NCBI GenBank assembly: GCA_913777465.1
Contig: CAJYRQ010000028.1
Coordinates: forward strand, 1 to 61,459
DNA length: 61,459 bases
Source: an uncultured Chryseobacterium sp.
GTDB taxonomy: Bacteria; Bacteroidota; Bacteroidia; Flavobacteriales; Weeksellaceae
Direction: 5' to 3'
Part shown: piece after piece, positions 7,417-16,882 of the stretch
How positions within the stretch are numbered: the stretch's first letter is position 1
Layout of the letters: the number at the start of each line of letters is the position of its first letter
Made by a program: the position numbers and the translations under genes
The notes under the pieces: model-generated
What the model was told of the DNA's origin: nothing
Database searches by the model: none
The model's input: only the letters and a program-made list of their open reading frames with translations

Positions 7417-10197
7417 TTAAAATTCAAGTTGCATTCCTACCATAATCGTTTTAACAGCAGGATAAGTATAAAGATTGTAAGATCCCGGAACAAATAGAGA
7501 GCTGGATCCTGCAGAACCTAAAGACACCTCAGGCTCTCCGTGAAATTTGGTTGCCGTCCATAAATTTTGCCCTTGCACATAAATTCTTAATTTGTTTAAT
7601 GGCATACTCTCTCCTAAAAACTCTTTATCAAATGTATAGCCTAATGTTAGTGATCTTAATCTTAGATAATCAGATTTTTCGATCCATTGATCAGAATCCC
7701 TTAAACCATTTGAATCAGCTCTTTGGAAAACACCTGTATCTCCAGGCTTCTGCCAAAAATTAGCTGCAGCCTGAGCAACATTGTATCCTGATGCTGCACT
7801 TAAAGGATCAATAGCTTGATAATACATGTTGTTATAAGTATAACTTCCTAATTTAAAAGTGAAGTCTGCACTTAAATCCAATCCTTTGTATTGGAAAGTT
7901 GTTCCGAACCCACCAAAACTCTTAGGAAATGGTGATTTATCAGTTAGTGCCACAGCATCTCCTGCGCTGTAAACATTGGTTACATTACCATTTTTATCAT
8001 AATAAAGAGCATCTCCGTTAGATGAATCTACCCCTGCAAAGCGCACACTGTAGAACATGTAAGGAGTTTCTCCTACTTTCAGATAAGTATATCCTAAATT
8101 ACGTTCTGTTTGTCCATTGGAAAGCGCATCTAAAACACTTTTTTGAAAAGAAATATTAGCATGCAAATTCCACGTAAAATCGCTATTTTTAAGTACGTCC
8201 ACACTTAATTCTGCCTCCAACCCTTTTTGCGTCATATCACCTGCGTTCGCATATTGCTGATAACTACCCTGCTCAACCGGATATGGGAATAATTGAATAA
8301 AATCCTTTCTTTTATTCTGATATACCTCTACCGAACCTCTAACTCTTCTATTCCAAAAAGTATAATCTACACCAAGGTTAGTAATCGCATTGGATTCCCA
8401 CTTTAAATCAGGATTACCTACTGTTGGTATCGGTCCTAAAGTAGGATTGGTCCCATATAATCCATATCCAACATTTGTTACATTCGTATAGTCTATAACT
8501 GTACCATCATTACCTGTTGTACCGTATGAAGCCCTTAACTTTAAATCATTAATAAAACCTCCCTTTAAGAAGTCTTCTTTTGCAATATTCCATGCAGCAC
8601 TTGCAGACCAGAAAACCCCATACTTTGAATTAGCTCCAAATCGTGAAGAACCATCTCTTCTGATAGATCCTGTTAAAAGATATCTACTTTTGTAATCATA
8701 ATTTACTATAGCAGCTAAGCTAAATAAAGTATTTCTGGTTTTATTCCCAGTGAATGTATTTCTTGCAGACGGTGTTGTAATAGAGGGAACACTGATTTCA
8801 CTGCTTTTCAATCCATATGCACTTGCTGCCAAGGTCTCATTAAAATTATCATTATACTCCACAAAACCCAAAACATCAAAGTGATGATCTCCAAAAGACT
8901 TCACATAATTTAATGAATTATTCCAAGTATAATTAAATCCATAAAACGAGTTTTTAGATAGTCGGCCAGTTGGTGTCTGCCCATTTACAGTTAAATCAAG
9001 ATTTGAACCTTTCTTTAACCAGGCAGTACTCATATACCAATCATACAAACCATTAAAGTTTGACTTAAATTTAAGCCCGTTAATAATTTTATATTCTCCA
9101 AATAAATTAACTGGTATTCTAAGTCTCTGATCTTGTTGCGGATAATTACGGATTTGCTCAACAACATTGGATCCTGCACTCATTGTTTGATTATAACTCC
9201 CGTCAGCATTATAAATAGGCTCATACGGTGTATATAGATACATAGCAGCGAATGGATTCTGTGTATTGAATAGGTCTATGAAATTATCCGTTTCTTGATA
9301 TTGAACACCTAAATTAACCCCTACTTTTAATTTTTCGTTCAACTGATTTGTGAAACCAAAATTTCCTGTATATCTGTCGATTCCATTTATATCCCGTAAA
9401 ATACCGGAATCTTTATCATATCCCAAAGAGTAATAGAATGTATTGTCCCGAGTTCCTCCTTGTGCACTGAATAAATAAGATTGTACAGAAGATTTCCGTA
9501 ATAAATCTTTTTGCCAATTGTGGTCATATTTTGAAAACTCGGTAATTTCATCTTGAGTCCAAGGTGTCACTCCTAAGAAATCTAGCTGATTCTGGAAATT
9601 CAACAATTCACCAGCATTCATCATTCTGAAATTGTTGTCTTTTAACTTTTCACTATAACCAAACTTTGTTTCGAACGAGTAAATTGTTTTTCCAGCTCTA
9701 CCGGATTTTGTTGTAACAACAACAACACCATTTGCACCCCTTGCACCATATTGTGCAGTTGCAGCAGCATCTTTAAGTATTGAAATAGATTCTACATCTG
9801 CCGGATTTATTGCACTAAATTGCCGAGCGGTCATATACATACCATTGACAACGTATGTTGGCTCAGAAGATCCTCCAACTCCAGCTACCCCCCTAACCAA
9901 TATAGTAGCTACAGATCCTGGTTGTCCTGTAACGCTTTGTACAAATACCCCGGAAGCTCTACCTTGTAATGAATTACCAATAGAAGTTGTAGGTGAATTT
10001 CTTCTGATTTCATCACCTCCAACTACTGATTGAGCTTGAGTAATTTCATCTGCTTTCTTTTTCTGATAACCGGTAACAATTACTCCTTCAATCTGGGCCT
10101 CTTTGGCTACCGTATCATTTTTTGTAGTTTGTGCAAAGACTGCCTGTCCTAAAAAAAACAGTACCCCTGCACTCAATACTCTCAATTTCACATTCAT
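7417..10197 (-). CDS. SusC/RagA family TonB-dependent outer-membrane transporter
   Basis: A 926-residue receptor when started at the ATG at 10197 (MNVKLRVLSAGVLFFLGQAVFAQ). The open frame reaches a TTG at 10257, but those 20 extra codons lie over the promoter and the TTG is the likely -33 element, so the ATG is preferred. The mature start has a TonB-box-like segment (IEGVIVTGYQ), then the plug with the SusC signature ILKDAAATAQYGARGANGVVVVTTKSG. Like its neighbour, it lacks the N-terminal carboxypeptidase-regulatory-like domain. The beta-barrel ends in VGMQLEF. It is the first gene of a two-gene operon with the SusD at 5938-7401. Confidence 0.96.
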   Translation of the reverse strand: MNVKLRVLSAGVLFFLGQAVFAQTTKNDTVAKEAQIEGVIVTGYQKKKADEITQAQSVVGGDEIRRNSPTTSIGNSLQGRASGVFVQSVTGQPGSVATILVRGVAGVGGSSEPTYVVNGMYMTARQFSAINPADVESISILKDAAATAQYGARGANGVVVVTTKSGRAGKTIYSFETKFGYSEKLKDNNFRMMNAGELLNFQNQLDFLGVTPWTQDEITEFSKYDHNWQKDLLRKSSVQSYLFSAQGGTRDNTFYYSLGYDKDSGILRDINGIDRYTGNFGFTNQLNEKLKVGVNLGVQYQETDNFIDLFNTQNPFAAMYLYTPYEPIYNADGSYNQTMSAGSNVVEQIRNYPQQDQRLRIPVNLFGEYKIINGLKFKSNFNGLYDWYMSTAWLKKGSNLDLTVNGQTPTGRLSKNSFYGFNYTWNNSLNYVKSFGDHHFDVLGFVEYNDNFNETLAASAYGLKSSEISVPSITTPSARNTFTGNKTRNTLFSLAAIVNYDYKSRYLLTGSIRRDGSSRFGANSKYGVFWSASAAWNIAKEDFLKGGFINDLKLRASYGTTGNDGTVIDYTNVTNVGYGLYGTNPTLGPIPTVGNPDLKWESNAITNLGVDYTFWNRRVRGSVEVYQNKRKDFIQLFPYPVEQGSYQQYANAGDMTQKGLEAELSVDVLKNSDFTWNLHANISFQKSVLDALSNGQTERNLGYTYLKVGETPYMFYSVRFAGVDSSNGDALYYDKNGNVTNVYSAGDAVALTDKSPFPKSFGGFGTTFQYKGLDLSADFTFKLGSYTYNNMYYQAIDPLSAASGYNVAQAAANFWQKPGDTGVFQRADSNGLRDSDQWIEKSDYLRLRSLTLGYTFDKEFLGESMPLNKLRIYVQGQNLWTATKFHGEPEVSLGSAGSSSLFVPGSYNLYTYPAVKTIMVGMQLEF

Positions 10198-10226
10198 ATT
10201 AACAAATTTTAATATTTTTAAGAGAG

Positions 10227-10257
10227 CAAATATGTTAATAATTCTGAACACTGACAA
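10227..10257 (-). promoter_or_regulatory. Putative promoter of the second SusC/SusD operon
   Basis: On the minus strand, a TTG (10257-10255) is followed after 20 bases by CATATTTG (10234-10227), a five-of-six match to TAnnTTTG. Downstream sequence to the ATG at 10197 is nearly base-for-base the leader of the SusC gene starting at 5520. Two isolated dyads lie further upstream: TTTACGTAAA at 10304-10313 and ATTTGATCAAAT at 10412-10423. They could be operator sites, but nothing else supports that. Confidence 0.5.
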
Positions 10258-10453
10258 TTTTTAACCCATGATAAATAAAGCTAAAAGTGCCTGATATAGG
10301 GCATTTACGTAAAGTAAACATACCACTGTTTATGTGAATTAAGTTAAAACAGATTCAATTGATAGAGATTTATCTCACAAATAATTTGATCTTTAGTTAT
10401 ATTAAACAAACATTTGATCAAATTTAGAACTATTATAAATTAAAAAATTAAAT

Positions 10454-10491
10454 AGAAAAAAATAATCCCGCTCTAGATGAGCGGGATTATT
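10454..10491 (-). terminator. Intrinsic terminator of the rimP-nusA-infB operon
   Basis: The arms AATAATCCCGCTC (10461-10473) and GAGCGGGATTATT (10479-10491) form a 13-bp stem with a 5-base loop. On the minus strand it is followed by a T run (10466 down to about 10454 is T-rich). It lies about 25 bases after the infB stop. Confidence 0.9.
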
Positions 10492-10516
10492 ATATCATTC
10501 TAAGACATTAAAGCAA

Positions 10517-13500
10517 TTACTTCAATTTCTTCTTTACAGCAACTTCTTCATAAACCTCAAGAATGTCGCCTTGTTCAATATCGTTATAGCCTTTCAGGTT
10601 CAATCCGCATTCATAACCTTTCGTAACTTCTCTTACGTCATCCTTGAAACGTTTCAAACTTTCCAGCTCGCCTTCGAATTTCACGATGCCGTCTCTTAGC
10701 AAACGTATTTTCGATTGTCGGGTCACTTTTCCGGTAAGAACCATACAACCTGCAATGGTCCCTACTTTGGAAATCTTGAATACTTCACGGATTTCTACAT
10801 TACCGATCACCTGTTCCTGAATTTCAGGAGAAAGCATTCCCTCCATTGCCTCTTTTACTTCATCGATGGCTTTGTAGATGATGGAATACGTTCTGATCTC
10901 GATTTCTTCACGGTCGGCAAGTTCTTTTGCATTAGCCCCTGCTCTTACGTTAAATCCGATAATGATGGCGTCAGATGCAGCAGCAAGGTTGATATCAGAT
11001 TCTGTAATCTGTCCTACACCGGAGTGAAGGATTTTTACGCTGATTTCTTCCGTTGACAATCTCTGCAGCTGATCGGAAAGGGCTTCTACGGAACCATCCA
11101 CGTCACCTTTAAGGATGATATTCAATTCCTTGAACTCACCTAAAGCAATACGTCTTCCCAACTCTTCAAGCGTCGTATGTTTCTTGGTTCGGATCGATAG
11201 TTCTCTCTGAAGCTGTTCTCTCTTATTGGCAATGGCTTTACCTTCACTTTCGTCAGCATATACCCGGAATTTATCTCCCGCGGTAGGTGCTCCGTCAAGC
11301 CCCAGGATGGTGGCAGGGATGGAAGGTCCTGCTTCCGCAAGGTTTTTCCCTCTTTCATCAAGCAAAGCTTTTACTTTACCATGGTTTTTACCTGCTACCA
11401 CATAATCTCCGACTTTCAAAGTTCCGGACTGTACCAGCATCGTAGCTACATATCCTCTTCCTTTATCCAGTGATGCTTCAATTACCACTCCGTTTGCAGA
11501 ACGGTCCGGATTGGCTTTTAATTCCAATAATTCTGCCTGCAATAAGACTTTCTCCAATAGCAGATCGATGTTATTACCCATCTTTGCAGAGATCTCCTGA
11601 GCCTGAACATTTCCTCCCCACTCTTCTACAAGAACCGGAGGATTAAGACCGGAAAGCTGCTGACGGATGTTATCCGGATTGGCATTCGGCTTATCCACTT
11701 TGTTGATGGCGATGATCATCGGTACTCCTGCAGCCTGTGCGTGAGAGATCGCTTCTTTGGTCTGAGGCATTACATCATCATCGGCAGCAATTACAATAAT
11801 CGCGATATCCGTTATCTGTGCTCCCCTTGCCCTCATCGCCGTAAAGGCTTCGTGACCCGGGGTATCCAGGAAGGTAATTCTCTGTCCGTTTTCCAGCTTC
11901 ACGTTATACGCTCCGATATGCTGGGTAATCCCTCCGGATTCCCCTGCAATAACGTTTGTTTTTCTGATATAATCCAGCAATGAAGTTTTACCGTGGTCAA
12001 CGTGTCCCATTACGGTAACTACCGGTGCTCTCGATACCAGGTTTTCTTCATTGTCGATTTCCTCATCGGTCTCTGCTTCTTCAAGATCGGCATCGGAGAA
12101 TTCAATTTTGTATCCGAACTCATCCGCTACCAATAATAAGGTATCGGCTTCAAGTCTCTGGTTCATGGTAACCATTACACCCAGAGAGAAACATGCAGAA
12201 ATTACTTCCGTAGGAGATACATTCATCAAACTAGCCAGTTCACCTACCGTGATGAATTCCGTTACCTTCAGTGTTCTGTCTGCCGCATCAATCTCCTGCT
12301 GACGTTCGTCCTGCTCTCTACGGAAATTTCTCTTATCTTTTCTGTGTTTTGCAGATTTGGACTTACCTCCTTTATTGGTTAACTTCTCAAGGGTTTCCTT
12401 GATCTGGTTTTTAACCTGTTCGTCAGTAAGCTCAACAGGCATGGTTCTTTGTCCCGGTCTGTTGTTTCCGAAACGGTTTCCGCCCTGGCCACCTTGTCCC
12501 GGCGGTCGGTTGCCCTGTCCCGGTGGACGGTTGCCTTGGTTGTTTCCGAAACGGTTTCCACCCTGGCCTTGTCCGCCCTGACCCTGAGGCCGGTTGCCTT
12601 GTCCGCCACCCTGGTTATTGTTTCCAAAACGGTTTCCGCCTTGTCCGCCTTGTCCCTGGTTCCGGTTGCCGCCTTGTCCCTGGCCGCCCTGGCCCTGAGG
12701 CCGGTTGCCTTGTCCCTGGTTGTTATTGCCTCCCTGCTGGTTTCCGCCTCCCGGCTTTTCGATTCTTTTCCTTTTCTTCTTAGCTCCCGCTCCCTGTTTA
12801 GGGGCAAACTGAGTTAAATCGATTTTTTCACCGACGATTTTAGGTCCGTCAAGTTTCTGATAAACCGTTTCAATCTTTTGCGGCTCCTGAGATTCCTCAC
12901 TTGCTTTTGCAGGCTCGGCAGGAATTTCTTCAGCCGGCTTGGATACAGGATTTTCTGCTGCAGGCTTTGGTACCTGCTGTATTGGGGCAGCCGGTTTTTC
13001 TACAGGCTGTTTTTCCTCTTCTTTTTTCTCCTCCATTTTTGGCTTGTCTTTTTTCACGGGTCTGTTTCTGGACTCGATCTGAGACAAATCTATTTTATCC
13101 AGGACTTTGAATTCCTGTTTTTCAGGAGTTGCCTTTACTTCAGGAGCAGGGGCAACTTCTTCTTTTTTCTCTTCCGCCACAGGCTGTGGTTTCGGAGCCG
13201 GAGTTTCTTCAACTTCAGGTTTTTTAGCCTCTAAGTCTATTTTACCTAAAATTTTAGTTTCCGGTTTGTTAGCTTTAGCTCTTATTACTTCAGGGGTTTT
13301 CTTTTCCTCGATTTCCAGTTTTTCTTCCGGAACTTTGGTGATCACCACCTCATGGGATGCTTTCCGCTGTTCGCCGTCCTTGGCAAACTCAGCCTCCAAT
13401 GCAGAATATGCCGCTTCTTCTAATTGAGCGTTAGGATTGCTTTCAACCTCAATGCCTTTGGACTGTAAAAATTCTACTAATCTGGACATCGAAATGTTGA

Positions 13501-13537
13501 ATTCCTTAACCGCTTTATTTAATCTAATTTTTGGCAT
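10517..13537 (-). CDS. infB: Translation initiation factor IF-2
   Basis: A 1006-residue GTPase that brings initiator fMet-tRNA to the 30S subunit. The IF2_N module is at the start ([22 protein letters not shown]) and a second near 420-480. The G motifs are visible: G1 GHVDHGKT (511-518), G3 DTPG (558-561), G4 NKVD (612-615), G5 SAK (650-652), then the EF-Tu-like domain 2 and the C-terminal fMet-tRNA-binding region. Residues 50-365 form a long low-complexity linker: first Glu/Lys/Pro/Ala rich with a short motif KIDL repeated three times (near 99, 148, 238), then a Gly/Gln/Asn/Arg-rich tract (about 263-363). Last gene of the rimP-nusA-infB operon. Confidence 0.98.
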   Translation of the reverse strand: MPKIRLNKAVKEFNISMSRLVEFLQSKGIEVESNPNAQLEEAAYSALEAEFAKDGEQRKASHEVVITKVPEEKLEIEEKKTPEVIRAKANKPETKILGKIDLEAKKPEVEETPAPKPQPVAEEKKEEVAPAPEVKATPEKQEFKVLDKIDLSQIESRNRPVKKDKPKMEEKKEEEKQPVEKPAAPIQQVPKPAAENPVSKPAEEIPAEPAKASEESQEPQKIETVYQKLDGPKIVGEKIDLTQFAPKQGAGAKKKRKRIEKPGGGNQQGGNNNQGQGNRPQGQGGQGQGGNRNQGQGGQGGNRFGNNNQGGGQGNRPQGQGGQGQGGNRFGNNQGNRPPGQGNRPPGQGGQGGNRFGNNRPGQRTMPVELTDEQVKNQIKETLEKLTNKGGKSKSAKHRKDKRNFRREQDERQQEIDAADRTLKVTEFITVGELASLMNVSPTEVISACFSLGVMVTMNQRLEADTLLLVADEFGYKIEFSDADLEEAETDEEIDNEENLVSRAPVVTVMGHVDHGKTSLLDYIRKTNVIAGESGGITQHIGAYNVKLENGQRITFLDTPGHEAFTAMRARGAQITDIAIIVIAADDDVMPQTKEAISHAQAAGVPMIIAINKVDKPNANPDNIRQQLSGLNPPVLVEEWGGNVQAQEISAKMGNNIDLLLEKVLLQAELLELKANPDRSANGVVIEASLDKGRGYVATMLVQSGTLKVGDYVVAGKNHGKVKALLDERGKNLAEAGPSIPATILGLDGAPTAGDKFRVYADESEGKAIANKREQLQRELSIRTKKHTTLEELGRRIALGEFKELNIILKGDVDGSVEALSDQLQRLSTEEISVKILHSGVGQITESDINLAAASDAIIIGFNVRAGANAKELADREEIEIRTYSIIYKAIDEVKEAMEGMLSPEIQEQVIGNVEIREVFKISKVGTIAGCMVLTGKVTRQSKIRLLRDGIVKFEGELESLKRFKDDVREVTKGYECGLNLKGYNDIEQGDILEVYEEVAVKKKLK

Positions 13538-13618
13538 CTATATTATTTACTATTTTTTTTAATTCTTAAAATTAAAGTATTTCTTTTTTACCGTTTATTA
13601 AAATTTATTTAAAAAATC

Positions 13619-14854
13619 TTAATCTTCGAATTCTTCTCTCAGAATACGCTTCACTTCTTCAATTGTTTCCTCTTCCAAGTCTACCATGTTGAGCAAACTT
13701 TCCGTTTCCTTATCCAGAACTGATTTTGCAGTCGTAAGACCTACTTTTTTAAACTCATCCAGAATCCACTGATCGATATCATCATTAAATTCTCTTAATT
13801 CAACATCATCGTCCTCGCTGGCTTCCCTGTGTACATCAATCTCATAACCTGTCAACCAGGAGGCAAGTCTGATATTCTGTCCCTGCTTTCCGATTACTTT
13901 GGAAATTTCTTCAACCGGAGTATATACCAATGCATACTGTTGCTCCTCATTGATGTCGATTTTATTGATGGTGACATTTCCTAAAGCTCTTTTCACCAGG
14001 ATTTCAGGGTTTTTAGACCACTGAATAACATCGATGTTTTCATTTCTCAACTCTCTTACCACGCCGTGAATTCTTGATCCTTTCACCCCAACACAGGCTC
14101 CTACAGGATCTATTCTGTCATCGTAAGCATCCACTGCAATCTTCGCTTTTTCTCCCGGAATTCTCACTGCTTTTTTAAGCATAATCGTGCCATCCTGGAT
14201 TTCAGGAATTTCCAGCTCCAATAATTTCTCAAGGAATTTCGGGGCAGTTCTGGAAATAATAATCTGTGGCTTTGAACCTTTGAAATCTACTGTTTCAACA
14301 ATAGCTCTGATATTTTCACCTTTTTTAAAGAAATCGGAAGGAATCTGGTTTTCTTTCGGCAAAATGAATTCGTTGTCTTCATCATCCAGCAAAATGACAT
14401 GCTTGTGACGAATATGATGGATTTCCCCTACTACAATCTCCCCGATCCGGTCTTTAAACTGCTCGTACAACATGGCATTGTTGTGCTCCTGCAATTTTGT
14501 AGCCAAGATCTGCTTCAGGGTAAGAATATTTCGTCTTCCCAACTGAGCAACAGGAATTTCCATGGTAAAATCTTCACCCACTTCGAAAGTCGGATCGATT
14601 TTTTTGGCTTCGGAAATTTCAATCTCCAGGTCATCGTCTTCAGACATGTCGTCCTCTACAATGGTTTTATTTAAAAAGATCTGAAAATCTCCTTTGTCAG
14701 GGTTTACAATCACATCAAAATGATCATCCGAATCATATCGTTTTCTCAGAAGGGTCTTCAGAGAATCCTCAATAATTGCCATAAGATCAATCTTACTGAT
14801 CCCTTTTTCGTCTTTAAAATCACCGAAGGATTCAATCAACGCTATATTGTCCAT
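13619..14854 (-). CDS. nusA: Transcription termination/antitermination factor NusA
   Basis: A 411-residue protein that binds RNA polymerase and nascent RNA and modulates pausing, termination and antitermination. The N-terminal polymerase-binding domain starts at MDNIALIESFGDFKDEKGISK. An S1 domain follows near 130-200 (IGEIVVGEIHHIRHKHVIL) and two KH modules come next (VGACVGVKGSRIHGVVREL; IGKQGQNIRLASWLTGYEI). It ends shortly after these and lacks the acidic repeat region of enterobacterial NusA, as is normal for Bacteroidota. It lies between rimP and infB in the classic order. Confidence 0.97.
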   Translation of the reverse strand: MDNIALIESFGDFKDEKGISKIDLMAIIEDSLKTLLRKRYDSDDHFDVIVNPDKGDFQIFLNKTIVEDDMSEDDDLEIEISEAKKIDPTFEVGEDFTMEIPVAQLGRRNILTLKQILATKLQEHNNAMLYEQFKDRIGEIVVGEIHHIRHKHVILLDDEDNEFILPKENQIPSDFFKKGENIRAIVETVDFKGSKPQIIISRTAPKFLEKLLELEIPEIQDGTIMLKKAVRIPGEKAKIAVDAYDDRIDPVGACVGVKGSRIHGVVRELRNENIDVIQWSKNPEILVKRALGNVTINKIDINEEQQYALVYTPVEEISKVIGKQGQNIRLASWLTGYEIDVHREASEDDDVELREFNDDIDQWILDEFKKVGLTTAKSVLDKETESLLNMVDLEEETIEEVKRILREEFED

Positions 14855-14868
14855 TTACTTTTTTTCTT

Positions 14869-15336
14869 TTAAAATTTAATTGTTACTAATGCTTTCTTAA
14901 TCTCAGAGTACGGAATTTCTTTTTCCTCCTCCACATCCACTTTTCCTTTGCCGATGTCTTTCGGCTTGCGGTACCGCAGGATCAGTGTGATTTTTTCTTC
15001 ATCTGTTTTCGCCAGCTCGCCTTCAATCTTCGTATCGTCATTCAGTAAAACCTCGATTTCCCTTCCGATATTTTTAGCAAACTGTCTCGGAGTTGCCAGA
15101 GGCTCGCTTAATCCTGCCGACATCACCTGCAGGCTGAAATCATGTTCTTCGCGATCCATATTGAATTCTATGGCCCGGCTTGCATCAAGGCAGTCCTGTA
15201 AAGAAACCCCGTTGTCACCATCTAAAATCACCGTAATGTCGTCCCCTGCAGAAAATTTCAGATCGATAAGAAACAGATCCGTTCTGGTTTCAAGGAACTC
15301 ATGTAATAATTCTTCAATTCTTTTTCTAAACTCCAT
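14869..15336 (-). CDS. rimP: Ribosome maturation factor RimP
   Basis: A 155-residue protein when started at the ATG at 15336 (MEFRKRIEELLHEFL). RimP helps late 30S subunit maturation. The family pattern is seen in FLIDLKFSAGDDITVILDGDNGVSLQDCLDASRAIEF and LSLEVMSAGLSEPL-like sequence (here DFSLQVMSAGLSEPLATPRQF). The frame stays open up to 15429, but that extension overlaps a strong promoter match, and 155 residues is the usual RimP length. It heads the rimP-nusA-infB operon, 14 bases before nusA. Confidence 0.94.
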   Translation of the reverse strand: MEFRKRIEELLHEFLETRTDLFLIDLKFSAGDDITVILDGDNGVSLQDCLDASRAIEFNMDREEHDFSLQVMSAGLSEPLATPRQFAKNIGREIEVLLNDDTKIEGELAKTDEEKITLILRYRKPKDIGKGKVDVEEEKEIPYSEIKKALVTIKF

Positions 15337-15418
15337 ATATGTTATAAAATCTTGATTTACCTGTACGAAAAAAGGCTTTCTTCCGAAGGCCTTCCCATAT
15401 TTTTCCGTAAATCCACTG

Positions 15419-15448
15419 CAAATATACAACTTTTTATTAAAAAAGCAA
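15419..15448 (-). promoter_or_regulatory. Promoter of the rimP-nusA-infB operon
   Basis: On the minus strand, TTG (15448-15446), a 19-base spacer, then TATATTTG (15426-15419), a perfect TAnnTTTG. This is the best full promoter match in the window. It gives an untranslated leader of about 75 bases before the rimP ATG at 15336. Confidence 0.7.
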
Positions 15449-15522
15449 AATATCTTATTATCAAGAGGATAAGTTAATTTGTATTTAAATCAATTTAAAG
15501 ATCTAGATGATGGTATTTTTAC

Positions 15523-15530
15523 TACTTTTG
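15523..15530 (+). promoter_or_regulatory. Putative -7 element for ugd and the polysaccharide locus
   Basis: TACTTTTG is a perfect TAnnTTTG match, 27 bases before the TTG start of ugd. I find no TTG at the ideal -33 distance. It is the only good promoter candidate upstream of the long plus-strand gene run. Confidence 0.5.
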
Positions 15531-15556
15531 TGTCTTAATTTTAAAAAACATACATT

Positions 15557-16882
15557 TTGAACATTACTATTGTAGGAACAGGGTATGTAGGTCTGGTTAC
15601 AGGAACCACGCTGGCAGAACTTGGCAATTCAGTATACTGTGTAGATATTGATGAAAAAAAAGTAGAAGGTATGAAAAACGGCGTTGTTCCCATCTATGAG
15701 CCGAATCTTGAAGAAATGTTCCTGAGGAATATTCAGGCGGAGAGATTATTTTTCACTACCGATTTAAAAGAAGCATTAGATAAAAGCGAAGTAATCTATC
15801 TGGCCTTGCCAACCCCTCCCGGTGGAGACGGATCTGCAGATCTCTCCTATGTGTTGAAGGTAGCGAATGACATTGGGGAAATGATGACGGAATATAAGGT
15901 AATCGTTAATAAAAGTACGGTTCCTGTAGGTACGGCAGACAAAGTACGGGAGGTCATTGTTTCCAAAACCCACATCCCTTTTGATGTGGTTTCCAATCCT
16001 GAATTTTTGAGAGAAGGTTTCGCGGTGGAAGATTCGATGAATCCTGCCAGAGTAGTGGTAGGTTCGAGTTCCGATAAAGCCAGAGAGATCATGGCTAAAA
16101 TTTACCAGCCGTTTACCAATACCGGAATTCCGATCATCTTTATGGATGAAAAATCTTCCGAGCTTACAAAATATGCCGCCAATTCATTTTTGGCAGTAAA
16201 AATCACTTTCATGAATGAAATTGCCAACTACTGCGAGAAAGTAGGTGCTGACGTTGATAAAGTGAGACTCGGAATGGGAAGCGACGACAGGATCGGCCAG
16301 CGGTTTTTATTCCCGGGGATCGGATACGGAGGAAGCTGTTTTCCTAAAGATGTGAAAGCACTGATAAAATCGGGAAAGCAGGAAGATTTCAACTTCCAGA
16401 TCCTTGAAGCAACAGAAAATGTAAATCTTACCCAAAAGGTAATTCTTGTTTCGGAAATTGAAAAATATTTCGGAGGGAATATCGGAGGAAAAACCATCGC
16501 CGTATGGGGATTGGCTTTTAAAGCCAATACGGACGACATCCGTGAAGCCTCTTCACTGGATAACATTGCCCTGTTACTCGAAAAAGGTGCCAATATTGTC
16601 GCTTACGATGCGATTGCAGAAAATAATGTGAAAAAGCTGCTGGGCGACAAGATCCAATATGCAAAAACCATGTATGAAGCTCTGGAAAATGCAGATGCTT
16701 TGCTGATTGCCACCGAATGGCCTGAATTTAAAAACCCGAATTTTGAGCTGATGGCCCAGAAAATGAACCGCAAGGTAATCTTCGACGGCAGAAATATGTA
16801 TCCTCTGGAAATCCCGGAGCAGAACGGCTTTTATTATAAGAGTATAGGACGTAAAACAATTGCCGCCAATGGAGTCTCCTAA
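15557..16882 (+). CDS. ugd: UDP-glucose 6-dehydrogenase
   Basis: A 441-residue NAD-dependent enzyme oxidising UDP-glucose to UDP-glucuronate, a donor for acidic surface polysaccharides. The Rossmann motif is GTGYVG (7-12). The catalytic cysteine is Cys261 in GYGGSCFPKD, with the central helix lysine in the KITFMNEIANYCE region (around 215). The C-terminal UDP-binding domain follows. The start is TTG at 15557 (TTG AAC ATT ACT); the protein then begins MNITIVGTGYVGL exactly as in the family. It opens the polysaccharide locus, and its last 14 bases overlap the next gene. UDP-N-acetyl-hexosamine dehydrogenase is a less likely alternative. Confidence 0.93.
   Translation: MNITIVGTGYVGLVTGTTLAELGNSVYCVDIDEKKVEGMKNGVVPIYEPNLEEMFLRNIQAERLFFTTDLKEALDKSEVIYLALPTPPGGDGSADLSYVLKVANDIGEMMTEYKVIVNKSTVPVGTADKVREVIVSKTHIPFDVVSNPEFLREGFAVEDSMNPARVVVGSSSDKAREIMAKIYQPFTNTGIPIIFMDEKSSELTKYAANSFLAVKITFMNEIANYCEKVGADVDKVRLGMGSDDRIGQRFLFPGIGYGGSCFPKDVKALIKSGKQEDFNFQILEATENVNLTQKVILVSEIEKYFGGNIGGKTIAVWGLAFKANTDDIREASSLDNIALLLEKGANIVAYDAIAENNVKKLLGDKIQYAKTMYEALENADALLIATEWPEFKNPNFELMAQKMNRKVIFDGRNMYPLEIPEQNGFYYKSIGRKTIAANGVS

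Larger units (their letters stand above)
10198..10516. other. Intergenic region upstream of the second SusC gene
   Basis: About 319 bases with the SusC leader and promoter at the left, two short perfect palindromes (10304-10313 and 10412-10423) in the middle, and the infB terminator at the right. I see no coding sequence. Confidence 0.55.

Noticed and set aside
12357-13427. Several long plus-strand frames opposite infB (for example 12449-12817, 12878-13234, 13107-13427)
   Set aside because: They are antisense shadows of the low-complexity linker of IF-2; the biased codon pattern of GGX/AAR repeats keeps other frames open. No start context or family match.
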